Shown here: positions 34,766 through 41,430 of the stretch, piece after piece
How positions within the stretch are numbered: position 1 is the first letter of the stretch
How the letters are laid out: each line of letters starts with the position of its first letter
Origin: Bacillota bacterium
GTDB lineage: Bacteria > Bacillota > Bacilli > Paenibacillales > NBRC-103111
Assembly (NCBI GenBank): GCA_023393235.1
Contig: JAEWMH010000165.1
Location: 1 to 52,794, forward strand
Direction of reading: 5' to 3'
DNA length: 52,794 nt
Translations under genes and position numbers: made by a program
The notes under the pieces: generated by a model
Told to the model about the DNA's origin: nothing
What the model saw: only the letters and a program-made list of their open reading frames with translations
The model's database searches: none

Positions 34766-34778
34766 CCATCCATTTGGC
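34748..34778. promoter_or_regulatory. Candidate MocR operator
   Basis: Direct repeats ATTTGGC at 34748-34754 and 34772-34778, spaced 24 bp start to start, flank the palindrome TGGTT-CTCC-AACCA in the divergent intergenic region. MocR regulators often bind spaced direct repeats. Confidence 0.5.
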
Positions 34779-34780
34779 CG

Positions 34781-34809
34781 GAGACAAAAAAACAACCCTG
34801 CTATACAAT
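34781..34809 (+). promoter_or_regulatory. Promoter of the LysE-type exporter
   Basis: GAGACA (34781-34786), a 17-bp spacer and TACAAT (34804-34809), immediately beside the candidate operator. Confidence 0.55.
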
Positions 34810-34855
34810 CTGTTTCATAGAAAATGTTCTACCAAACAGAAAGGATGTGCTCCGG

Positions 34856-35488
34856 TTGTCGGTTCAATTGGCTTCTTCAGCTGTTCACGGCTTTATTCTG
34901 GCTCTGGGCCTGATTCTGCCTCTGGGGGTGCAGAATGTGTTTATTTTTCAGCAGGGGGCTCTTCAGCAATCCTTCCGCAAGGCTCTGCCGGCGGTGCTTA
35001 CCGCGGCTGTATGCGATACGCTTCTTATCGGATTGGCGGTTGCCGGCATGTCTTTGGCCGTACTCAATAACAGCTGGCTGGGGACACTATTGATGGCCGC
35101 AGGCTCCGTGTTCCTGCTGTACATGGGGGTCTCTCTGTGGCGCAGGCAGCCCGGCTCCGCTTCCGGCGAAGCGGTTGTTTATACCCGCCGCAGACAAATT
35201 GCATTCGCTGCCTCTGTCTCCCTGCTCAATCCTCATGCCATCTTGGATACCATCGGGGTCATCGGCGGAGCTTCCCTTCAATATGCGGGAGCCGACCGTC
35301 TGGCGTTCGCTTTCTCCTGCATCGTGGTGTCCTGGCTGTGGTTTGCAGCGCTGGCTGTGGCAGGCCGTCTGGCTGGGCGGTGGGATCCGTCCGGCAGGCT
35401 GACTCTGCTGTTGAATAAAGCCTCCTCGGTGATTGTTATCGGGATAGGCGTGGGTTTAATGTACACGGCGGTAACCCGCATGCTGTAG
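34856..35488 (+). CDS. LysE/ArgO-family amino-acid exporter
   Basis: 210-residue membrane protein with about six helices. LGLILPLGVQNVFIFQQGAL is the LysE/ArgO family signature, and SLLNPHAILDTIGVIGGAS is the second conserved repeat. It probably exports a basic amino acid such as lysine or arginine, though the substrate is not readable from sequence. The start is TTG 34856, 10 bases after AAGGA. The much longer in-frame reading from 34508 would overlap the divergent MocR gene and is rejected. It is divergent from that regulator. Confidence 0.88.
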   Translation: MSVQLASSAVHGFILALGLILPLGVQNVFIFQQGALQQSFRKALPAVLTAAVCDTLLIGLAVAGMSLAVLNNSWLGTLLMAAGSVFLLYMGVSLWRRQPGSASGEAVVYTRRRQIAFAASVSLLNPHAILDTIGVIGGASLQYAGADRLAFAFSCIVVSWLWFAALAVAGRLAGRWDPSGRLTLLLNKASSVIVIGIGVGLMYTAVTRML

Positions 35489-35516
35489 CTCCGATTTCCC
35501 CATTTAAGGCTAACAT

Positions 35517-36227
35517 TTATTTAAAAGTCCGCTTATTGGCCTCTTTTTTGGAGGTGGAGAGGGCCGTAATTTGCTCCCGCAGAATAAACGCCCGCAGTGT
35601 GTTTATCTTCATATCCTCCATCTCCAGATATTGGGCGCCATAATAGATGCTGCCGATTCCTTTTTCCATCCGGACCACCTTGGCGGTGCAGGCAATGAGG
35701 CTGCCCAGCTCCAATTCGAGCTTCAGCTCCGTGTGCTCCTCCAGCCGGAAAGGATCTGGAAGCGTAAAGCCGATGCCGCTTAGGCTGATGTTTTTGATAT
35801 CGATGGCCATCAACTGATCCGCTTCCTCGAAGGCACCGATAGCTCCCTTGCGCTTCCAGGCGGCCAGCTTCCCGCTTTTGCTGATTTCCACCCGGGGGAA
35901 CATCCGCTTTTCATTAAACTTCCGCTGATTCTCCGGGGGATTGATCATCATGAGCGATCCCGTATCCTTGCCCACAATCGTAGAAGGGATCATATACATG
36001 CCTGCGGGCGTGTAGACGGTCAGCCTCACATTCTCCCCCAGGACAAAACGGTTGGAGTCGCTGATCTCAATCTCCAGCAAATCCCCCTCCACATGGGTCA
36101 TAATCCCCGTGGAGACAAAGCCGCTTTTTTCCACAACGGTTCTGCAATGGACCAGGATCGTGGAGGATGGAACCTCCTTTACCTCCGTAAAACCCACTTG
36201 CTTTCTTTTTGCTTCAACCCGGCTCAT
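35517..36227 (-). CDS. PilZ domain protein with YcgR-like N-terminal domain (c-di-GMP receptor)
   Basis: 236 residues. The first about 110 residues are a YcgR-like beta domain (GIMTHVEGDLLEIEISD, RLTVYTPAGMYMIPSTIVG). The PilZ domain follows, with the c-di-GMP-binding KRMFPRVEI (RxxxR-type) and NISLSGIGF (D/NxSxxG). YcgR-type proteins bind c-di-GMP and slow flagellar motors; that role is inferred. The start is ATG 36227 (MSRVEAKRKQV), with GGTGA nearby. An in-frame TTG at 36293 is rejected because it lies inside the riboswitch terminator. The gene sits directly behind a c-di-GMP-I riboswitch. Confidence 0.92.
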   Translation of the reverse strand: MSRVEAKRKQVGFTEVKEVPSSTILVHCRTVVEKSGFVSTGIMTHVEGDLLEIEISDSNRFVLGENVRLTVYTPAGMYMIPSTIVGKDTGSLMMINPPENQRKFNEKRMFPRVEISKSGKLAAWKRKGAIGAFEEADQLMAIDIKNISLSGIGFTLPDPFRLEEHTELKLELELGSLIACTAKVVRMEKGIGSIYYGAQYLEMEDMKINTLRAFILREQITALSTSKKEANKRTFK

Positions 36228-36291
36228 TAGCGTCACCAGCCTTTCTATGAATTGTAGGGCGTCCCCTGCGGGGAGATGCGATATAAATGGC

Positions 36292-36318
36292 AAAAAGCCG
36301 CCTCCGTCGGAAGCAGCT
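36292..36318 (-). terminator. Riboswitch expression-platform terminator
   Basis: On the minus strand AGCTGCTTCC pairs with GGAGGCGGCT through ten consecutive pairs (three of them GU), with a GAC loop and TTTTT after it. It lies between the aptamer and the PilZ start. Confidence 0.88.
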
Positions 36319-36341
36319 CTATGGACACAGCTTGCTTACGC

Positions 36342-36452
36342 CCCGGTGATATTCGGTAACCAGGCGATCCTAGCATGCCACCGGAGTGAACATACCGTAG
36401 ACCCTAGGCTTTGCGTCCTATCCTTTCGGAATAGTTTGCCTTTTGTCGTATT
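36342..36452 (-). promoter_or_regulatory. Cyclic di-GMP-I (GEMM-I) riboswitch
   Basis: Read on the minus strand, it has the diagnostic aptamer blocks in order: GGCAAAC (36440-36434), a GAAA-type loop hairpin CTATTCCGAAAGGATAG, GGACGCAAAGCC, an ACTCCGGT segment and GGTTACCGA at the 3' end. A segment just after the aptamer (AAGCAAGCT, 36337-36329) is complementary to the 5' arm of the terminator, apart from one bulge, and could form an antiterminator. It controls the PilZ gene. Boundaries are approximate. Confidence 0.93.
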
Positions 36453-36511
36453 ACGTTGGGCAATTGGGAATCCTTCTAGCACTTTGGACCCTTGTTTTCT
36501 TTTATGAAAAT

Positions 36512-36540
36512 AGTATACGGGTTTTCAAGAATGTTTTCAA
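36512..36540 (-). promoter_or_regulatory. Sigma-A promoter of the riboswitch-PilZ transcript
   Basis: On the minus strand TTGAAA (36540-36535), a 17-bp spacer and TATACT (36517-36512), about 60 bp upstream of the aptamer. Confidence 0.75.
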
Positions 36541-36632
36541 TCCATCCCAAAGTCATTTTTTTGTGAATAAAAAAGGGGTGATTGTGATTTCATCTGGGGA
36601 CGATTAGAATAAGATGTGGAAAAATGAGGCGG

Positions 36633-36676
36633 TTATTCACATCTATCCACAAAGTTATCCACAGGCTGTGCACAAG
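36633..36676 (+). promoter_or_regulatory. Cluster of DnaA-box-like 9-mers upstream of tadA
   Basis: TTATTCACA (36633-36641) and TTATCCACA (36655-36663) fit TTATNCACA exactly. CTATCCACA (36643-36651) differs by one base. All three lie in the same orientation, 10-12 bp apart. A TGTGCACAA on the opposite strand (about 36668) and a TGTGGAAAA near 36615 are weaker relatives. Confidence 0.65.
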
Positions 36677-36722
36677 ATCGAAAACATGTTCGGTTTCTTA
36701 TCCATAACGGAGGTGGATTTTC

Positions 36723-37187
36723 ATGGATCATGAATACTGGATGCGCCGGGCAATGGAAGAAGCGTACAAGGCGGAAAGCCTGGGGGAAGTGCCTATCGGG
36801 GCCATTATTGTGCGGCAGGGGGAAATCGTAGGAAGTGGGTACAATCTACGGGAAACTACCCTGGACCCCACCGCCCATGCGGAAATGATCGCCATCCGGG
36901 AGGCTAGCACCCGCTTGCAGTCCTGGCGGCTATTGGATTGCACGCTGTATGTAACCCTGGAGCCCTGTCCCATGTGCGCCGGAGCCATTGTCCAATCCCG
37001 CGTCCCCACGGTTGTATACGGGGCGCCCGATCCCAAGGCCGGCTGTGCCGGCACCCTGATGAACCTGCTGCAGGAGGACCGGTTTAACCACCGGGTGGAG
37101 CTGGTAGGCGAGGTGCTGCGTGAGGAATGCGGCGGTATGCTCACCGCTTTTTTCCGCAGGCTGCGCGGCAAGAACAAACCCGGATAA
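36723..37187 (+). CDS. tadA: tRNA-specific adenosine deaminase
   Basis: 154-residue zinc enzyme that converts A34 to inosine in tRNA-Arg(ACG). The active site is H52-A-E54 in PTAHAEMIAIREA, with the zinc cysteines in EPCPMCAGAI (C82, C85). The C-terminal FFRRLRGK helix is typical. ATG 36723 has GGAGGTGGATTTTC upstream. dnaX, its neighbour in B. subtilis, is not here. A terminator follows. Confidence 0.96.
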   Translation: MDHEYWMRRAMEEAYKAESLGEVPIGAIIVRQGEIVGSGYNLRETTLDPTAHAEMIAIREASTRLQSWRLLDCTLYVTLEPCPMCAGAIVQSRVPTVVYGAPDPKAGCAGTLMNLLQEDRFNHRVELVGEVLREECGGMLTAFFRRLRGKNKPG

Positions 37188-37189
37188 GC

Positions 37190-37235
37190 AAAAACCGCTC
37201 CTGTAAGGCTTATTGGCCCGGAGAGCGGTTTTTTG
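37190..37235. terminator. Bidirectional intrinsic terminator between tadA and the ABC permease gene
   Basis: AAAACCGCTC (37191-37200) pairs with GAGCGGTTTT; T6 follows on the plus strand and an A/T-rich flank serves the minus strand. Confidence 0.85.
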
Positions 37236-37254
37236 TGTGTAAACGAAATTGGGA

Positions 37255-37953
37255 TTAAATGTCTTCCCGTTTTTCGAAATAACGGATGGAAAATCTGAGG
37301 GAGACTAAGAACATCAACACTGCCAGGCAAAATAAGCCGATGATCCATACGTATGGGCTGATTTGCTCCAAGGTCTCCCAGAGGCGCTGCAGCCAGGCGG
37401 GTGGTCCAGCGGAAAAATCGAACCGGGAACGGAAAGCCGACAGGATCGCGCCGGAACTCCCCCCTAAGAGAATAAGGCCGATAAAGAAGATGCGGTTATA
37501 AACCTGTGCCTTGGCAACACCCATTTTGTATACCATCGGGATTAAAACCGACACCAGCAAGCTGTAGCAGCAAGTAACCACGGCGGCGATCAGCAGGTTT
37601 ACCATCCGATCTTCATGCGTGTCGAAGGATAAAGCCCCTCCCACTATTCCTATCAAGCTAAGCACAGCAGTGGAGAGAAGAGCGACTAGCACCACACTGG
37701 CATATTTAGCTTTTACTAATGTAGTCCGCTGTACAGGCAGACAAAGCAGCAACCGGGTGGCGTGATTCTTTTCATCCTCATGCATGGACCGGTTTATAAA
37801 GCTGTATACAATCACAAAAACCGGCATCATGACACTGATCATATTATGCTGATCCATGGCCGTCATGTAGAAGAAAAAGAGCAGCCCCATGGCCAAATAA
37901 ACGTAAGCCGACCGCCTCTGAATGGCAAAATCCTTCAGAATCAATTGCTTCAT
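37255..37953 (-). CDS. ABC-2 type transporter permease
   Basis: 232-residue membrane protein with six predicted helices. MKQLILKDFAIQRRSAYVYLA at the N terminus and SMHEDEKNHATRLLLCLPVQR resemble the ABC2_membrane_2 family, which works with a YtrB-type ATPase. The substrate is unknown. ATG 37953 follows GGGAGGGAGAAAGTC. It is last in the GntR-ATPase-permease operon. Confidence 0.88.
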   Translation of the reverse strand: MKQLILKDFAIQRRSAYVYLAMGLLFFFYMTAMDQHNMISVMMPVFVIVYSFINRSMHEDEKNHATRLLLCLPVQRTTLVKAKYASVVLVALLSTAVLSLIGIVGGALSFDTHEDRMVNLLIAAVVTCCYSLLVSVLIPMVYKMGVAKAQVYNRIFFIGLILLGGSSGAILSAFRSRFDFSAGPPAWLQRLWETLEQISPYVWIIGLFCLAVLMFLVSLRFSIRYFEKREDI

Positions 37954-37983
37954 GACTTTCTCCCTCCCAAAAATTCGAAACTC

Positions 37984-38883
37984 TTATCCGAGCTGCTCCA
38001 AAAACTCCTCTTCCTCACCTGCCATCCGCACCAGCATTTCATCCAGGGTTAGCTTCTCTACCTTATAGTCAGCTGCCGGGAAGCTTCTTTTCCACTCCCG
38101 TTCAAATTCACGGATATCGCGGGTCATGCCGCTGAAGCCGAATTCTCCATGTTTGATTCCCGTTAAGAGATGCTCCAGCCGCGGGTCCAAATAGCGATTG
38201 TCCGCCTTCACCAATTTCCATTGATCCAGCACCGTAAGCTTGTCACCGCTGGCAGCAATCTTTCCGTTATGGATAACCGTGATATAATCGGCGACCTTTT
38301 CAATATCCGAAGTAATATGGGAGGAGAAGAAAATGGAGGCCCGCTCGTCCTGGATGATCTCCCGGAACACGTCCAGCAGCTCGCTGCGGATTACCGGGTC
38401 CAGACCGGAGGTAGGTTCGTCGAGAATCAGCAGCTCCGGATGATGGGCCATGGCCAACGCGAGGGACAGCTTCACCTTCATCCCCCGGGACAGCTCCTTG
38501 ATCTTCTTCTTAGGGTCCACCTGGAACCGTTTCAGCAGCTTGCGGAATAAAGCCTCATCCCACTTGCGGTAAAAGCCCCCGACAAACTTTCCTGTCCACT
38601 CCACTGTCATATCTTCATAAAAAGCAGGCTCCTCGCTTACATAGCCGATACGCTCCTTCATCTCTAAGGGCATCTTGCTTCCGGCTTGGCCGAACCATTC
38701 CATTTCTCCCGAATCAGCCCGGATGATATCCGTCATACATTTGATGGTGGTGCTTTTGCCCGCTCCGTTCCTTCCCACAAACCCCATAATATAACCGCGG
38801 GGAATATCCAACGATACCCGGTCCAGGGTGAAGGCGGGATACTGCTTGGTGACATCCTTCATTCTTAGAATCATCTCTTCCAT
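37984..38883 (-). CDS. ABC transporter ATP-binding protein (YtrB-like)
   Basis: 299 residues. Walker A is GFVGRNGAGKSTTIKCM, the signature is LSRGMKVKLSLALAM, Walker B is LLILDEPTSGLDP and the H-loop is SSHITSDIE. The C-terminal about 90 residues are a family-specific extension. ATG 38883 (MEEMILRMKDV) is chosen, 10 bases after GGAGG; the ATG at 38892 touches that site. It is adjacent to the permease (30 bp) and the GntR regulator (58 bp), as in the ytr operon of B. subtilis. Confidence 0.92.
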   Translation of the reverse strand: MEEMILRMKDVTKQYPAFTLDRVSLDIPRGYIMGFVGRNGAGKSTTIKCMTDIIRADSGEMEWFGQAGSKMPLEMKERIGYVSEEPAFYEDMTVEWTGKFVGGFYRKWDEALFRKLLKRFQVDPKKKIKELSRGMKVKLSLALAMAHHPELLILDEPTSGLDPVIRSELLDVFREIIQDERASIFFSSHITSDIEKVADYITVIHNGKIAASGDKLTVLDQWKLVKADNRYLDPRLEHLLTGIKHGEFGFSGMTRDIREFEREWKRSFPAADYKVEKLTLDEMLVRMAGEEEEFLEQLG

Positions 38884-38941
38884 CTGAACCATTCCTCCTT
38901 ATTCCTAAACTCAACCTTGATTATCCGCAAGGCAGCTCAGA

Positions 38942-39316
38942 TTAATCCATATCCATCAACAGCCGGAAAATCCGGAGAATTTCCTCTTCATCCATCCCCA
39001 ATTCACGGCAGCCGGCAATTCCCTTCTCGAAGGACTGCTGGACCGTCTTCAGCTTCGTCTCCCGGACAAACTCCGCTCCCGCTTCTGCTACATAGGAGCC
39101 CACGCCCTGCTTGGTGGCAATATATCCTTCCGCCTCCAAATCCTCATAAGCCTTCTTCACCGTAATCACGCTGATCTCCAGTTCACGGGCCAATGCACGA
39201 ATGGAAGGCAGCATCATCCCCGAGGGCAGCACACCCTCCAGAATCTGCTCCACCACCTGCTTCTTGATCTGCTCGTACAAGGGAGCCGGATCGCTATTGG
39301 ATAAAACAATGTACAA
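38942..39316 (-). CDS. GntR-family regulator, YtrA subfamily
   Basis: 124 residues. The winged-helix domain (about 1-75) shows PAPLYEQIKKQVVEQILEG, LPSIRALARELEISVITVKKAY and GYIATKQGVGSYV. The short C-terminal dimerisation helices (about 80-124) are typical of YtrA, which lacks a ligand domain. TTG 39316 (LYIVLSNSDPAPLYEQI) is preferred because GAGG lies 8 bases upstream; ATG 39340 has no site and lies within the candidate operator. It probably represses its own ABC operon. Promoter and inverted repeats lie directly upstream. Confidence 0.88.
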   Translation of the reverse strand: MYIVLSNSDPAPLYEQIKKQVVEQILEGVLPSGMMLPSIRALARELEISVITVKKAYEDLEAEGYIATKQGVGSYVAEAGAEFVRETKLKTVQQSFEKGIAGCRELGMDEEEILRIFRLLMDMD

Positions 39317-39334
39317 CGAAGCCACCTCGTATCC

Positions 39335-39370
39335 GTGCATACTGTGTATGTTATTATATGTACAGTATAT
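39335..39370. promoter_or_regulatory. Candidate YtrA-type operator
   Basis: An imperfect inverted repeat, GCATATACTGT and ACACAGTATGC on the minus strand, spans the -10 box and transcription start of the GntR operon. Confidence 0.55.
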
Positions 39371-39392
39371 GCGTGTTTATATACAGTGTCAA
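39364..39392 (-). promoter_or_regulatory. Sigma-A promoter of the GntR-ABC operon
   Basis: On the minus strand a perfect TTGACA (39392-39387), a 17-bp spacer and TATACT (39369-39364). Confidence 0.82.
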
Positions 39393-39469
39393 TGCTTATT
39401 CCTGCCAAATCGCTATCCTCTGTCCTTCCGGAAAAAGTAGCCCGACCCTTTCCTATTGTTTACGCTTTA

Positions 39470-39478
39470 TGTTATAAT
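39470..39478 (+). promoter_or_regulatory. Extended -10 promoter of tRNA-Arg
   Basis: TGTTATAAT ends 11 bases before the tRNA. Confidence 0.65.
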
Positions 39479-39489
39479 GGTCTTCGCGC

Positions 39490-39563
39490 GTTCCCGTAGC
39501 TCAGCAGGATAGAGCGACAGTTTCCTAAACTGCAGGTCGGAGGTTCGAATCCTCTCGGGGACG
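39490..39563 (+). tRNA. tRNA-Arg(CCT)
   Basis: A 74-nt cloverleaf. The acceptor GTTCCCG pairs with CGGGGAC (one GU), the D arm is GCTCAGC...GAGC, the anticodon loop TTCCTAA gives CCT (reads AGG), and the T arm GGAGG-TTCGAAT-CCTC closes it. CCA is not encoded. The first anticodon-stem pair is A-C. Confidence 0.95.
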
Positions 39564-39596
39564 TTCCTTATTCCAATAATCGTGCGTAACGATACA

Positions 39597-39643
39597 GAAA
39601 AACCGGAGAAACCCAGACTCATCAGGGTTTTCCGGTTTTTTAT
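39597..39643. terminator. Bidirectional terminator between tRNA-Arg and the ABC exporter
   Basis: AAAAACCGGAGAAACCC pairs with GGGTTTTCCGGTTTTTT around AGACTCATCA. T6 is on the plus strand and A5 gives T5 on the minus strand. Confidence 0.9.
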
Positions 39644-39676
39644 TTTGAATGGAGTATGTACGGAGTCCTTTGCCTG

Positions 39677-41430
39677 TCAAGAGGCCACCCTGCCATCCAC
39701 CGCCTGCTTAAATTGAGCTTCGTACAAAACACGGTACAAGCCGCTTCCGGCAAGCAGCTCCTCGTGTTTGCCGGATTCCGCCACTCTGCCTCCATCCAGC
39801 ACATAAATGACATCGGCATGCTCGATGGTGGAAAGCCGATGGGCAATAACGACTGTTGTCCGGTGCTGCATAAGCTGTACCAGGGCATCCTGCACCTGCT
39901 GCTCGGATTCGGAATCCAGTGCGGAAGTTGCTTCATCCAATAGCAGAATCGGAGAATTCTTCAGGAACGCTCTGGCAATTGCGATCCGCTGCTTCTGTCC
40001 GCCGGACAGCCTGCTTCCCCTCTCACCGACTATGGTGTCATAACCCTGCGGCTGCTGCATAATGAAATCATGTGCGAAAGCAGCCTTCGCGGCCTCGATG
40101 ATCTGATCCTGCGCCGCATCCACGCTGCCATACCGGATATTATCGCCAATGGTTCCATTAAAAACGTAAGCATCCTGCGGCACATAAGAGATGAGGCTGC
40201 GATGCTCCTCCAGGCTTCGCTGGCCAAGAGAACGGCCCGCTATGGAAATCATGCCCTCCGACGGCGGATAAAAGCCGAGCAGCAGCTTCATCGCCGTGCT
40301 TTTCCCGCTGCCGCTGGAGCCCACCAGCGCGACGGTTTGCCCTTTGGCAGCAGCCAGCGACAGCCTATCCAGCACCGGCCCCCGATCCCCGTAGCCAAAC
40401 GACACTCCCCGCATCTCAATATACGGATCATCCGCAGAAGCATCCGTCATCGGATACAGCTTCGGCTCCTCAGTCTTATCAAGGAACTGGAAGATGCGCT
40501 CCGCACCGGCCAAGCTGTCCTGAGCCTCGGGTATGTTATAGCCGACCTGCAGGAAGGATTGATTGAGCCGCCGCTGAATATTCATGAGCGCGAACAGCGT
40601 ACCGAAGGAGGTCCACCCACGCGATACCATATACGCCCCAACAAACATCAAGCCGAGATTATTCACCAATCCAAGCAGCGTATTCACGGAGGAAAGTGCC
40701 GCGCTTAGACGTTTCCGCTGTATGTTCAGCCGGCTATTCTCTGCATTGCTGCCGGCAAAGCCGCGGTGAATGGCAGGACCGATCTTGAACAGCTTAATCA
40801 CATGAATGCCGGCAAGCAGATTAAGCAGATGCTCCGTCATTTCCCGCAGGGATTGTTGAATATCACCGCTTAAGCGCCGGATGGGCTTGGAGAACTTCGT
40901 ATTTACATACAAGGATAAGCTGTTTATGGCAAGCAGCACCGAAGAAATACGCCAGTCCAAGATAAACATGGAAAAACAGCAAGCAGGCCAAACACAATAG
41001 GGCTTATCAGCCGCTGCAATCTGCCTGTATAGAGGGAGGCCATCAGCCCGGCGTCATTCAGGATTTTGGAGACGAGGCTTCCGCTGTGATGCTTCTCAAA
41101 ATAACTCACCGGCAGCTTGCCCCTATGCTCAAATACCGCCTTCTGTACATCGGCCAAGCCTTGTTTGGCGCAGCGGTTATACATAAATTGAAAAATCGGA
41201 ATCAGGATAAGCATTGCCGCAACAGCGGCGGCAAACATCATAAGTCCTTGCCCCAACAGCAGCATATCCTGCTGAACGGAAGCATCAATGATGTATTTGA
41301 TCATGATCGATTCAGCCAGCGATGCAGCAGCATTAACCACCGCCAATCCGAATATCCCGGACAAAAAACTCCATATTCGCGGTTTCATAAAATACATGGC
41401 CCGAATTAACTCTCTTATAAACCCGATCAT
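39677..41430 (-). pseudogene. ABC exporter (membrane plus ATPase), frameshifted in a homopolymer
   Basis: Two overlapping frames together make one normal half-transporter of about 584 residues. The first (ATG 41430, GGAGG 6 bases upstream, ATGA overlap with the upstream ABC gene) gives the first membrane helices up to LQRLISPIVFGLLAVF, then runs into unrelated PCLSWTG and a stop. The second begins in the next frame with SMFILDWRISSVLLAINSL and holds the remaining helices and the full ATPase: GSSGSGKST, LSGGQKQRIAIARAF and ILLLDEATSALDSES. Adding one T to the T5 run (minus strand, bases 40976-40972) restores a single frame. No other damage is seen, so a sequencing error, a very recent mutation or phase variation are all possible. 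Confidence 0.88.

Noticed and set aside
36228..36293. TTG start of the PilZ gene with GGAGG upstream
   Set aside because: The apparent ribosome binding site is the 3' arm of the riboswitch terminator, so this start would lie inside the terminator.
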